Source of the DNA: Rhodospirillales bacterium
GTDB lineage: Bacteria > Pseudomonadota > Alphaproteobacteria > Rhodospirillales > Magnetospirillaceae
DNA: 64,000 nt
Direction: 5' to 3'
Assembly (NCBI GenBank): GCA_019455065.1
Contig: JACFNC010000001.1
Coordinates: forward strand, 1-64,000
The position numbers and the translations under genes are program-made. This document shows, piece by piece, positions 48,701-56,869 of this stretch. How positions within the stretch are numbered: position 1 is the stretch's first letter; every line of letters begins with the position of its first letter. Below the pieces are notes generated by a model. It had not been told where the DNA came from. It saw only the letters and a list, made by a program, of their open reading frames with translations, and did no database searches.

Positions 48701-49975
48701 GATCTCGGCCGGATCGGCGATCTTCTGCCGTTGGTCGATCAACGCTTCGCAGGGGCGATCCGGGCCGACCTGCGGGTCGCGGGCACGGTGGCCAACCCCA
48801 GCGTTGCAGGATTGGCGAGCCTCGACAACGGCTCCTACGAGCATTACTCCTCGGGAACCTACCTTCGTGACGTGTCGCTCACGGCGACGGCCGAGAATCT
48901 GGGGGGCGTCAGCGTGGTCGGTAGCGCCGACGACGGCCGCGGCGGGCGGCTTTCGGTGCGGGGGCAGGTGGCGATCGATCCGGCCGGCATTGCTTACCAA
49001 CTCAGCGGCGACCTTGTCGATTTCAGGGCGGTGCGTCTCGATACCGCCACCGCCCAGGCGTCGGGCGCCCTTCGGCTGGAGGGCAACGAAACGCGGGGGA
49101 TGTTGACGGGAAGTCTGGTGGTGGGACCGGCCGAGATCGACCTTGGCGAACGCGGACCCGCAAACGTGGTGACGCTGGACGTCGTCGAGGTCAACAAGCC
49201 CGGGGCCGCGGAGGGGCGGGCGCGGCCGGAGGACCGCGAGGAGGGGAAGGTTGAGTTGCCGTACACACTGGCCCTGGAGGTGCAGGCGGAGGTCAGGCGG
49301 CTTTTCGTGCGGGGGCGAGGCCTGGAATCGGAATGGCGGGGAGAACTGGAGGCGAGGGGGACGGCGAGCGATCCCGCGCTGACGGGGCAGTTGCAGGCGG
49401 TGCGCGGGCGCTACGAGGTGTTCGGCAGGACGTTCAACTTGACCAAGGGGCAGATCGGGTTCGCCGGTGAGGACCTGCTCGACCCGCAAGTCGCATTGGT
49501 GGCCGAGGCGAAGGCGCGCGACATCCTGGCGCGCGTCAACGTTGGCGGCACGGTCCGGGACCCGAAAATTGAATTCAACTCCGAACCGCCTTATCCCTCG
49601 GACGAAATCCTGGCACGGCTGCTGTTCGGCAAGGAGGCCGGCCGCTTGTCGGTCGCGCAGCAACTCCAACTCGCCCGGGCCGCGGCCAGCCTGGCGGGCG
49701 GCGGCGGCGGCTTCGACCCCATCGCCGACATCCGCGGCGCACTCGGCCTCGACCTCTTGGAAATAGGCACCGAAGAAGGGAACGGGGGGAGCCTGGGGCC
49801 GACGGTGAGCGCCGGCAAGTATCTCGACGAGGATACGTTCCTACGGCTCGAGGAGGGCGCAGGGGGAGGGCGGGTAACCATAGAGCGTGAACTCGGTGGC
49901 GGCTTCAGCGTCGAGACCGAACTTGGCGAGCAGGCGGGCGGAGGCGTGGGGTTGAACTGGCGGAAGGATTACTGA
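45701..49975 (+). CDS. tamB: TamB, AsmA-like bridge protein
   Basis: A 1424-residue protein. An N-terminal membrane anchor (about 5-30, FLRWLAITLSLVVAVPALLL) is followed by a very long beta-rich region of AsmA/TamB-type repeats, and ends in the conserved C-terminal domain (about 1180-1424: LTKGQIGFAGEDLLDPQVAL; YPSDEILARLLFG; VSAGKYLDEDTFLRLE; GVGLNWRKDY). It is thought to form a hydrophobic groove across the periplasm that contacts TamA. Length is in the normal range for alphaproteobacteria. Confidence 0.94.
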   Translation: MARFLRWLAITLSLVVAVPALLLLSGLLALQLPAVQRGLAKSIESIASEPDRRIEIGGLLVDWPLDLRIPSLRVGDSEGVWLTGDELRLSWSPLRLLAGTLAIDELVVGQARVHRLPRTAETPAEPAPAPSLPRLPVFLEVDRLSAEMVFDEPVVGERAAMRAEGRAALKPGAAHVDLRLQETGGPAAMAARIDYDEDAGWLGVHVKADEAAVALLAEVGGWPVQPLGILVAGEGPVADWRGRAEATAGSRVCVAADLRASRGTALEFSVDGGLDSDCFDDATLRTLAPEGVAFDGSFAWTGGKRLHIGEASVAGAAGRVQLRGALVGGIADDLEFSVDIEELSRLGALAGVDMNGRASVTGGVGGPLAAPEVRARVTSAAGTLGGSGWSGLNGGVTIVAAPGGHGWVVASDGRVILDMAQTPIPGGETFWRVGGAVDPQRAITRIATLQVDTGALRLAALGTVHDWGGRLALRLDARGEDLAALLEPFGLALDGRGVVGAEVAGSLAHPIVAVAGRVVEFRAEVARLRDILGPRPNFQAVAAVRAPGLPFAAALETRAGRAAAGGLWEPARSVGWLTEAADLSLAGLSGGRASAKGLLAGGPAKLAASGILDAASLPGGAAGPLRARLVLGGADLIADPRVALRGTVLGRSLEIDGRAEIEVGDTLRVSNLLVTAGADRLSGNVAYDTGAESMSGVLNGRVTSLAKWGHFAGLSMSGAATVEARLAGQSAVIGLEAQSLTVEGIETARLSGRAELAELFDRPRGTVRLSASSLSGGELKLDEATLVAQGDLNAFEFDLRGSGERASDPSISAAGSASLVGRERSVELAALRVAYGGQTARLAGSSRMIVGGDGVVVRPTTLLVGDGRVEFEGSFTGRAIAGTARLSAMPLAVAEILRPEQEFAGRVSGEIRASGTLPSPDVTVSLSGRGLGLPRAGGRATLVDAQVEGRWSGGRANANLRAVSGDRVAAQASGSFPLVLDGTGIGIPEGPIEGRLNLDADLGRIGDLLPLVDQRFAGAIRADLRVAGTVANPSVAGLASLDNGSYEHYSSGTYLRDVSLTATAENLGGVSVVGSADDGRGGRLSVRGQVAIDPAGIAYQLSGDLVDFRAVRLDTATAQASGALRLEGNETRGMLTGSLVVGPAEIDLGERGPANVVTLDVVEVNKPGAAEGRARPEDREEGKVELPYTLALEVQAEVRRLFVRGRGLESEWRGELEARGTASDPALTGQLQAVRGRYEVFGRTFNLTKGQIGFAGEDLLDPQVALVAEAKARDILARVNVGGTVRDPKIEFNSEPPYPSDEILARLLFGKEAGRLSVAQQLQLARAAASLAGGGGGFDPIADIRGALGLDLLEIGTEEGNGGSLGPTVSAGKYLDEDTFLRLEEGAGGGRVTIERELGGGFSVETELGEQAGGGVGLNWRKDY

Positions 49976-51270
49976 TCGCCGATGGCGGCCAGCAACTCCT
50001 CGGTCCGGGTAAGCTTCTCTCGGGGGCGGCCGGGGGGCGCGGTGGCCTTCTCGCGTTCGTCGATGCGCAGCCAGTCGGCGAAGGTTACCGCGCGCACCGA
50101 CCTCTCCGACAACAACAGGTCGAGCGCCCGGCCGCCCGGCTTCGCGGTCAACGATTCGCCGATGCTTCCGACCGCACGCTCGATCACGGCGAACGAATCC
50201 GCCCTGTTGGTCGGTATGGTTCCCGATGGACCACGCTTGCTCCATCCGACGACACAGACGCCAGGCTCGACCTGGCCGTCGACGTTTCGAACCACCCCGC
50301 GTGCCGGATCGAACGGCAGCCCGGGCACGGCGACGGTGCGGTAGCCGATGCATGTGACGACGGCCCCCACCGCCAGTTCGAAGGTCTTGTCGGTCACGGC
50401 GCCGGCTTCGGCGGCGACCCCTGAACGCGCCAGGCGGATGCCTTCGACCCTCTCGCGGCCGAGAATGGCCTGCGGCGCGGCATGAAATATGAAATGAAGC
50501 GTCAGCGGTTTGCCCGCCGGCGGCTGCTGCGCGAGCCCGCGTAGAATCTCGAGATTTTTTTTCGCCGCCGGGCTGTCCGCGGGTAGGTTGGTCGCGACGT
50601 CCCGGGGGGCGACCTTGGGGGCGGTGCGCCGCAGACGGCCCAGTTCGGCAAGTTCGGCGGGCGTGAAACTCGCTTGCGCGGGGCCGCGCCGTCCGATGAC
50701 GTAAATGTCGGTGAGCGGTGCCGCGGCAATGACCTCGCCGGCATGGCGGCAGAGGTCCGAACCCGCCATTTCCTCAGGCGTCTTGGCGAGCACCCGAGCC
50801 ACGTCGATGGCGACGTTGCCATTGCCGACAATGGCCACGGCCGGGCAATCGAGCAGGGGCGCAAGGTCGCGGTGGTCGGGGTGTCCGTTATACCAGCCCA
50901 CGAAGGCGCCAGACCCGTAGACCCCGGGCAGATTCTCTCCGGGCACGCCGAGCTTGCGGTCGACGGGCGCGCCGAGAGCCAGCACGACCAAGTCGTAAAA
51001 ATCCTTCAGCTCCGCGTAGCCGACGTCGCGGCCGAGGCCGACATTGCCGAGGAAGCGCACGGAGGGATGCTGGCAGAGGCGTTCAAATTGGCGCGCAATG
51101 TTCTTGGTGCCCTGATGATCGGGCGCCACACCGCCGCGCACGAGGCCGTAGGGCGTAGGCAAGCGGTCGAGGATGTCGACGCGGATGTCGGGAACCCTTC
51201 GGAGGAGGGCGTCGGCGGCGAAGAAGCCCGAGGGCCCACTGCCGACGACGCACGCCTCGATGGCCTTCAT
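49969..51270 (-). CDS. Ferredoxin/adrenodoxin reductase-like NADP flavoprotein
   Basis: A 433-residue two-dinucleotide-fold flavoprotein of the adrenodoxin/FprA-type ferredoxin-NADP reductase family. The FAD motif is VVGSGPSGFFAAD (8-20), then LPTPYGLVRGGVAPDH and the NADP-binding AIVGNGNVAIDVARVLAK near 150, with GWSKRGPSGTIPTNR near the C-terminus. It moves electrons between NADPH and a ferredoxin. Its start overlaps the paaX stop by 4 bp, so the two are coupled. It may feed the PaaA-like diiron protein encoded divergently (inference). Confidence 0.9.
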   Translation of the reverse strand: MKAIEACVVGSGPSGFFAADALLRRVPDIRVDILDRLPTPYGLVRGGVAPDHQGTKNIARQFERLCQHPSVRFLGNVGLGRDVGYAELKDFYDLVVLALGAPVDRKLGVPGENLPGVYGSGAFVGWYNGHPDHRDLAPLLDCPAVAIVGNGNVAIDVARVLAKTPEEMAGSDLCRHAGEVIAAAPLTDIYVIGRRGPAQASFTPAELAELGRLRRTAPKVAPRDVATNLPADSPAAKKNLEILRGLAQQPPAGKPLTLHFIFHAAPQAILGRERVEGIRLARSGVAAEAGAVTDKTFELAVGAVVTCIGYRTVAVPGLPFDPARGVVRNVDGQVEPGVCVVGWSKRGPSGTIPTNRADSFAVIERAVGSIGESLTAKPGGRALDLLLSERSVRAVTFADWLRIDEREKATAPPGRPREKLTRTEELLAAIGDQ

Positions 51271-52202
51271 CCCGCCTCCTGCACCTCCGCCAGCCGGCCG
51301 AAGCGGTCGAAGAAATGGGGCGCCGCTTCCGGCAGGGGCCCGTCGGCCGTCTCCAGTATCGACATGAGATGGCGTTCCGCCGGCTCCAGCGCCACCCGGT
51401 AGATGTTCCGGCACAATATGCGCGATGCCGTGCCCGACCAGTCCGTGGGCAGGAGTTCGTCGGGTAGCATCGGATCGCGAAGGATCAGCCGCCGGAAGTC
51501 GTGGATGAGCAGGATGCGGATGAGGAAACAGTACCGGGGATCGAGCTCCCGCGCCGATTCCAGTGCCCGCCACACCGGCCGGAAGTGATCGAGAAACACG
51601 TTGTAGTCGGCGGCCAGTTGATCGAGGTCCCAGCAATTCTGGACGAGGTTGCGCAGGGCCTGGGTCGACGACAGGCTCGACGCCCGCATCACCACCACCC
51701 GCTCGGTAAGTTCCAGATCCTGGAGGACTTGGCGCAACGCCTCATGATCGGGCGAGGGGTGCGCGAACACCGATTGCGCCATTGCCCCGAAACCCATCCA
51801 GCCGAGGTCACGGCGCAGGCGCTCCCGCTCCGCGCCGTCGCAGTTCGTGGCGCTGACCACGCACCACTCTCCGTTCCAGGGGCGATGCAACGGCCCGTAG
51901 ATGCGCCGGTGCACCGCCTCCGTGCGGTGGCGACCGCTTTCGGTCATGCTGTAATAGCTGCGTCGGCCGATCTGCCGCGAGGTCAGCCAGTCGTCCTTCG
52001 AAAGGCGAAACACCGACGTGCGCACGATCCGCTCGCTGAGGCCGAAGGGCTCGACCAGTTTGATGACGCTCCCGAGCCAAGCGGTGCCGCCGTGAGGCAG
52101 AATCGCGTCACCATACACCGTAACGATCAGCGACTTGGCGCGCAGCCGCATGCTCTCGAGAAGATGCTCTACCTGAGCGTCCAGATTTCTTGCTTTTGCC
52201 AT
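51267..52202 (-). CDS. paaX: PaaX-family transcriptional repressor
   Basis: A 311-residue protein with the PaaX N-terminal winged helix (about 20-90: SLIVTVYGDAILPHGGTAWL, ERIVRTSVFRLSKDDWLTSR, IGRRSYYSMTESGR). The central/C-terminal effector domain follows (WNGEWCVVSATN; RRDLGWMGFGAMAQSVFAHP; RILLIHDFRRLILRDPMLP). Classical PaaX represses phenylacetate genes until phenylacetyl-CoA binds. Here it is divergent from a PaaA-like diiron protein and a Liv-type importer, which it probably controls, with an aryl-CoA as likely effector (inference). Confidence 0.92.
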   Translation of the reverse strand: MAKARNLDAQVEHLLESMRLRAKSLIVTVYGDAILPHGGTAWLGSVIKLVEPFGLSERIVRTSVFRLSKDDWLTSRQIGRRSYYSMTESGRHRTEAVHRRIYGPLHRPWNGEWCVVSATNCDGAERERLRRDLGWMGFGAMAQSVFAHPSPDHEALRQVLQDLELTERVVVMRASSLSSTQALRNLVQNCWDLDQLAADYNVFLDHFRPVWRALESARELDPRYCFLIRILLIHDFRRLILRDPMLPDELLPTDWSGTASRILCRNIYRVALEPAERHLMSILETADGPLPEAAPHFFDRFGRLAEVQEAG

Positions 52203-52481
52203 TAACCTTGTCCAGCCCGGGTGATCTTCTGACTCCGGCCTTCGGGCCGGTTTCCGGGGAGGCGGCCAGCATTGGAATAACTGCGGCTTGCCCCCCGATC
52301 CTCTAGTTATAAGCCAAAATCGCTAGGCAAACCGGCACTTTTAGGCCGCCGCTGCGCGTTAGAACCACTCCAAAACAGTTTGACAGTTCTCGACGTGATA
52401 CAATAACCTTTAGACGACGCTAGATTTTGTGTCACGTGTCCGATGGCGTCAAGCGGCAATCCGATCCGGTGGAGATTGGTC
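52203..52481. promoter_or_regulatory. Divergent paaX / paaA-like regulatory region
   Basis: A 279-bp AT-richer gap. It holds a hairpin CCGGCC-TTCG-GGCCGG (52235-52250, followed by TTT) in the paaX leader, and a possible plus-strand promoter with TTGACA at 52380-52385 and ATAACC at 52403-52408 (17-bp spacer, weak -10). A PaaX operator is expected here, but no clear dyad was recognised. Confidence 0.45.
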
Positions 52482-53288
52482 ATGAAGACCTACGACAAGG
52501 ACGACGTGCTGCCCGACGACTACAAGGCGGCGCTTCTCAATCTGATGTCTTTCCAGGCCGATTCCGAATATGCGGGAGGGCAGCGCGTGGCCGAGAACCT
52601 GCGCTTCGCACCCCGGCCCGAGGAAGCCTATCGCCTTTCGAAGAAGGTGATGGAGGAGATGGGCCACGCCTATTATGTCTGGAACCTGATGCAGCACCTC
52701 GGCGTCGACGTCGACGCGCGCCTGCAGGAACTGGTGCGCAACCCTGACAGTCCGGACCCGAAAAAGGTCAACGTCATCAACGGCTTCCGTAAGGAGAACT
52801 GGTCGAAGTGGTTTGAGTGCTGGGAGGACGTCGCACTATTCTCGACCGTCGTCACCCCGGCGGCGGTGGCCTTTCTCGGCCAATACCGCGAGTGCTCCTA
52901 TCTTCCCTGGGCCCGCGTCAACACGCGCATTCACAAGGAGGAGCATGGCCACCTTGCCTTTGGCGTGTGGGCGTCCAAGCGCTGCATCGAATTCGGCGGC
53001 GAACAGACACGCGAGTTCATGCAGCGGCGAATCCCGAAATTCATGCGCGTGGGCCTGGGATTCTACGGCCGGCCTTCGAGCGGCTCGGGCAAGTCGAAGA
53101 TGTTCGACATCTATTACGAATACGGCATCAAGGTGAAGAAGCCCGAGGAACTTCAGGCGGAATATCTCGAACTATTGGAGGATCGGTTGACCGAGGTCGG
53201 TTTCGAAATGCCGCGCGGGGTTGAGGCCGACTACGACATGCGGGTCGGCTACGAGGCGGAAGAGCCGGCCAGGCGCCTTGCCGGTTGA
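52482..53288 (+). CDS. PaaA-like ferritin-fold diiron protein
   Basis: A 268-residue protein of the phenylacetic-acid catabolism (PaaA/PaaC) family. It shows a diiron pattern: Glu in FQADSEYAG, EEMGHAYY (E..H) near 64-71, a Glu in FECWEDVALF, and RIHKEEHGHLAFG (EE..H) in the second half. PaaA is the oxygenase subunit of ring-1,2-phenylacetyl-CoA epoxidase, but genes for PaaB, C, D and E are not beside it. It is therefore an orphan relative that may oxygenate another aryl-CoA. ATG 52482 has GGAG upstream. A small unknown gene follows after 10 bp. Confidence 0.85.
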   Translation: MKTYDKDDVLPDDYKAALLNLMSFQADSEYAGGQRVAENLRFAPRPEEAYRLSKKVMEEMGHAYYVWNLMQHLGVDVDARLQELVRNPDSPDPKKVNVINGFRKENWSKWFECWEDVALFSTVVTPAAVAFLGQYRECSYLPWARVNTRIHKEEHGHLAFGVWASKRCIEFGGEQTREFMQRRIPKFMRVGLGFYGRPSSGSGKSKMFDIYYEYGIKVKKPEELQAEYLELLEDRLTEVGFEMPRGVEADYDMRVGYEAEEPARRLAG

Positions 53289-53298
53289 GGGGGCGGCG

Positions 53299-53676
53299 AT
53301 GGCGGCCCCCCGATTTCCCAACCGGCTGTTCCAGGACGGACGCCGGGTCTTAAGACGGTTCGGCTATCGGGCCAGACCGTCCGAACCCGATTGGGCGCGC
53401 GTCTGGGACCGTCAGCTTTCCGCCCGCGGGCGCCGGATCCCGCGGTTCACCCAGCTTACGGCCGAGCAGCGCGCGGCCGCGGTGGAATACATGCGCCGCC
53501 GCATGGCCGCGGACCAGAACTTGAATGTATGCGAACGGTTGCATTATTCGCTGTTCGCGAAGGGGATCGACACGGACCTGGTAGAACGCTACGCTGCCGC
53601 CCGCGAAGTCTATGAAGAATGCGTGGAGGACTTCGGGCGGGCCAGGGAACGACTTGACGCCATGTTCCCCGATTAG
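53299..53676 (+). CDS. Small protein of unknown function after the PaaA-like gene
   Basis: I do not recognise this 125-residue, strongly basic N-terminal, helical C-terminal protein (LTAEQRAAAVEYMRRRMAA; LVERYAAAREVYEECVEDFG). It follows the PaaA-like gene by 10 bp and is probably cotranscribed. It has no signal peptide or Cys motif. It could be a small subunit or assembly partner of the diiron protein (inference). Confidence 0.65.
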   Translation: MAAPRFPNRLFQDGRRVLRRFGYRARPSEPDWARVWDRQLSARGRRIPRFTQLTAEQRAAAVEYMRRRMAADQNLNVCERLHYSLFAKGIDTDLVERYAAAREVYEECVEDFGRARERLDAMFPD

Positions 53677-53762
53677 CTGACCGACACGTCCGCATCGACG
53701 GCAGGAAGGCGGCGGCACACTTCCCGGCTCGCGGCAACGCGCAATATTTTTTCTTTCACTTT

Positions 53763-53791
53763 TTGCCTTTTCCGGGCAAGAATTGTATCAC
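53763..53791 (+). promoter_or_regulatory. Possible promoter for livJ
   Basis: TTGCCT (53763-53768) and TATCAC (53786-53791) with a 17-bp spacer lie 35 bp before the livJ start, in a T-rich stretch. Low-to-moderate confidence. Confidence 0.4.
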
Positions 53792-53825
53792 ATGCGCGGT
53801 ACCTAGCCGTAGTTGGGAGGGAAAA

Positions 53826-54980
53826 ATGAAGATGATGTTGAAGGGAGGAGCGGTCGCTGGCGTGGCGTTGGCGGCCGGGCTGGCGGTTGGCGTGGCGCAA
53901 GCCGCTGATCCGATCAAGATCGGTGCGACCCTGTCGGTGACCGGGGGCGCCTCGTTCCTCGGTGATCCCGAGAAGAAGACCCTTGAGATGTATGTGGACG
54001 CCATCAACAAGGATGGCGGCGTGCTCGGCCGCAAGATCGAGTTGATCGTCTATGACGACGCCGGCGCGCCGGACAAGGCGACCAGCAACGTCAAGCGCCT
54101 GCTGCAGAACGACAGCGTCGACATCATCGTCGGCGGCAGCACGACGGCCACCACCATGGCCGCGGTGCCCCTGGTCGAGAAGGCCGAGGTGCCCTTCATC
54201 TCGCTGGCCGGCGCCGTGGTGATCATCGAGCCGGTGAAGAAGTGGGTGTTCAAAACACCCCACACCGACCGCATGGCGGCCGAGAAGGTCTTCGCCGACA
54301 TGAAGAAGCGCGGCATCACCAAGATCGGCCTGATCTCCGAGGACGCTGGCTTCGGCAAGTCCGGCCATGACGAGTCGCTCAAAGTGGCGCCCAACTACGG
54401 CATCCAGATCGTCGCCGACGAAACCTATTCGCCGAAGGATCCGGACGTCACGGCGCAGCTTACCAAGATCAAGAACGCCCCCGGCGTGCAGGCGGTGTTC
54501 AACTTCGGCTTCGGCCAGGGGCCGGCCGTGGTGACCAAGAACTACCGGCAGCTCGGCATCACCGTGCCGCTCTATCAGTCGCACGGCGTCGCGTCGAAGA
54601 GCTTCATCCAGCTGGCCGGCGAGTCCGCGGAAGGCGTTCGCCTGCCGGCTGCCGGCCTGGTCGTCGCCGACCAGCTTCCGGCCAACGATCCCCAGAAGGC
54701 GGTCGTGACCTCCTTCAACAAGGAATACAAGGCCAAGTGGGGCAGCGATCCGTCGACCTTCGCCGGCCATGCCTATGACGGCCTGCAGATCGCGTTGGCG
54801 GCCATTCAGCGCGCCGGCTCGAGCGACAAGGCCAAGGTCCGCGACGAGATCGAGAAGACCAGCGGCTACGTCGGCACGGGCGGCATGGTGTCCATGTCTC
54901 CGACCGATCACATGGGGCTGTCCCTGCAGGCCTTCCACATGGTGGAAATCCGCAAGGGCGACTGGGTCCTCATCGACTGA
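53826..54980 (+). CDS. livJ: ABC transporter substrate-binding protein (LivJ type)
   Basis: A 384-residue periplasmic binding protein with a signal peptide (cleavage after GVAQA, about 26), then IKIGATLSVTGGASFLG (type I fold start), GSTTATTMAAVPLVEKAEVP and FAGHAYDGLQIALAAI. It belongs to the HAAT/branched-chain amino acid group, which also includes aromatic-acid binders such as those of the Rhodopseudomonas Hba importer. Together with the PaaX/PaaA-like neighbours, an aromatic acid is a reasonable guess. A GGGAGG site precedes ATG 53826. It is separated from livH by a hairpin. Confidence 0.9.
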   Translation: MKMMLKGGAVAGVALAAGLAVGVAQAADPIKIGATLSVTGGASFLGDPEKKTLEMYVDAINKDGGVLGRKIELIVYDDAGAPDKATSNVKRLLQNDSVDIIVGGSTTATTMAAVPLVEKAEVPFISLAGAVVIIEPVKKWVFKTPHTDRMAAEKVFADMKKRGITKIGLISEDAGFGKSGHDESLKVAPNYGIQIVADETYSPKDPDVTAQLTKIKNAPGVQAVFNFGFGQGPAVVTKNYRQLGITVPLYQSHGVASKSFIQLAGESAEGVRLPAAGLVVADQLPANDPQKAVVTSFNKEYKAKWGSDPSTFAGHAYDGLQIALAAIQRAGSSDKAKVRDEIEKTSGYVGTGGMVSMSPTDHMGLSLQAFHMVEIRKGDWVLID

Positions 54981-55001
54981 TCGAGAAATAGCTGAAGCAT
55001 C

Positions 55002-55032
55002 CGGCCCGCCCCGCCACAAGCGGAGCGGGCCG
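55002..55032 (+). terminator. Hairpin between livJ and livH (attenuator-like)
   Basis: A 13-bp stem with one mismatch (arms CGGCCCGCCCCGC and GCGGAGCGGGCCG) and a 5-nt CACAA loop, in the 76-bp gap between the binding-protein gene and the permease genes. There is no U-run. Such hairpins protect the upstream mRNA and allow excess binding protein over permease. Confidence 0.65.
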
Positions 55033-55056
55033 AATGACTGTTAGTCGGAGCATTGG

Positions 55057-55932
55057 ATGTTCGCGGAATTTCTACAGTTTTTGTTAAGTGGTATTACCAT
55101 CGGCGCGATCTACGCGCTGGCGGGCTTAGGTTTCTCGATCATCTATAATTCCAGCCACGTGATCAATTTCGCCCAGGGCGAATTCATCATGGTCGGCGCC
55201 ATGTCGACGGTCGCCCTGGTGGGAACCGGGGTTCCGTTGCCGGTGGCGATCCTCATCGCGATCGTCGCGACGATGCTGGTGGGGCTCGCACTCGAGAAGT
55301 TCGCCATCGAGCCGGCCCGCAATGCCGACGTGGTGACGCTGATCATCATCACCATCGGCGCCTCGATCTTTCTCAGGGGCGTGGCGCAGGTGCTGTGGGG
55401 CAAGGACTTCCATTCGCTGCGGGCGTTCACCGGCGATACGCCGATCAATATCATGGGCGCCACCATAGTGCCGCAGAGCCTGTGGGTGCTTGGTGTCACG
55501 ATGGTGGTCATCATCGCGCTCGGCTGGTTCTTCAGCCGCACCCTCGCCGGCAAGGCGATGCTGGCGACCTCGTATAACCGCCTCGCCGCGCAACTGTGCG
55601 GCATAGCCGTGAAAAGGGTGCTGATGCTGTCGTTCGGGCTGTCGGCGATGCTCGGCGCGATCGGCGGCATCGTCGTGACGCCCATCACCTTCACGTCCTA
55701 CGAAGCCGGCATCATGCTCGGGCTCAAAGGATTTACGGCCGCCGTGCTCGGCGGGCTGGGCAACGGCGCCGGCGCGGTGGTGGGCGGCCTGATCGTGGGC
55801 GTCGCCGAGGCCATGGGGGCGGGTTATATCTCTTCGGCCTACAAGGATGCGATCGCCTTCGTGATCATCCTTTTCGTACTGTTCTTCATGCCGAGTGGCC
55901 TCTTCGGCAAACGCGCTACCGACCGGGTGTGA
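55057..55932 (+). CDS. livH: ABC transporter permease (LivH type)
   Basis: A 291-residue inner-membrane permease with about eight hydrophobic segments. Family segments are GAIYALAGLGFSIIYNSSHV (near 16-35), NFAQGEFIMVGAM and GGLGNGAGAVVGGLIVGVAEAM (the permease-ATPase coupling region). It pairs with LivM to form the channel. Confidence 0.93.
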   Translation: MFAEFLQFLLSGITIGAIYALAGLGFSIIYNSSHVINFAQGEFIMVGAMSTVALVGTGVPLPVAILIAIVATMLVGLALEKFAIEPARNADVVTLIIITIGASIFLRGVAQVLWGKDFHSLRAFTGDTPINIMGATIVPQSLWVLGVTMVVIIALGWFFSRTLAGKAMLATSYNRLAAQLCGIAVKRVLMLSFGLSAMLGAIGGIVVTPITFTSYEAGIMLGLKGFTAAVLGGLGNGAGAVVGGLIVGVAEAMGAGYISSAYKDAIAFVIILFVLFFMPSGLFGKRATDRV

Positions 55933-55933
55933 C

Positions 55934-56869
55934 ATGCAGCGAAATCGTTACATCGGGTTGGCGGTTCTGGCGATCGTGATCGCCCTCCTGCCGTTGGCCT
56001 TTTCGAACAACTACCATTACGACATCGCGATCCTGGCCGGGTTCAACGCCATCGTGTGTGTGGGGCTCAACCTCCTAGTCGGATACGCGGGGCAGATCAG
56101 CCTGGGACACGCCGGCTTTTTCGCACTCGGCGCCTATGCTTCGGGCATTCTCACCACCCGTTACGGGGTGCCTCCCTTGTTGGCGCTGCTGTCCGGTGCC
56201 GTCTTCGTCGGCTTTCTCGCCTTCGTGCTGGCGCGGCCGATCCTGCGCCTCAAGGGCCACTATCTGGCGATGGCCACCCTGGGCATCGGGATCATCATTT
56301 CCATCGTTCTCAACACCGAATCCTGGATCACCGGCGGACCCGACGGTTTGATGACCGATGCCTTCTCGGTGGCTGGCGTGGCGTTGACCACCGAAAAGAC
56401 GTGGTACTGGGTCGTCGGTGGGCTGCTGCTGTTCGCCGTATGGTTGGCCCTGAACATAATCGATTCACCGATTGGCCGCGCCCTGCGGGCCCTTCACGGC
56501 TCGGAGGTCGGAGCCCAGGTCGTCGGCGTCGATACCACGCAATACAAGGTTCTCGTATTCGTGATTTCAGCCGTGTTCGCCAGCGTGGTGGGCAGCCTTT
56601 TCGCCCATTACGTGGGCTTGATGACGCCGACCAGCGCAGGGTTCATGAAATCGGTCGAACTGGTGGCGATGGTGGTGTTCGGGGGCATGGCGTCGACCTA
56701 TGGTGCCGTTGTGGGAGCCGCCATTCTGACAAGCTTGCCGCAATTCCTTGCCACTCTTCATGATTACGAGGCGGTCGTGCTCGGCGCGGTGCTGATGGGG
56801 ACCATGATCTTCATGCCCCGCGGCCTGCTGCCCACGATGGTTCGCCTCATCCGGCGATGGGGGCAGTGA
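55934..56869 (+). CDS. livM: ABC transporter permease (LivM type)
   Basis: A 311-residue permease. NLLVGYAGQISLGHAGFFAL (about 47-66) and VFGGMASTYGAVVGAAILTS (near the C-terminus) are the LivM signatures. It starts one base after the livH stop and overlaps livG by one base, so translation is tightly coupled. Confidence 0.93.
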   Translation: MQRNRYIGLAVLAIVIALLPLAFSNNYHYDIAILAGFNAIVCVGLNLLVGYAGQISLGHAGFFALGAYASGILTTRYGVPPLLALLSGAVFVGFLAFVLARPILRLKGHYLAMATLGIGIIISIVLNTESWITGGPDGLMTDAFSVAGVALTTEKTWYWVVGGLLLFAVWLALNIIDSPIGRALRALHGSEVGAQVVGVDTTQYKVLVFVISAVFASVVGSLFAHYVGLMTPTSAGFMKSVELVAMVVFGGMASTYGAVVGAAILTSLPQFLATLHDYEAVVLGAVLMGTMIFMPRGLLPTMVRLIRRWGQ

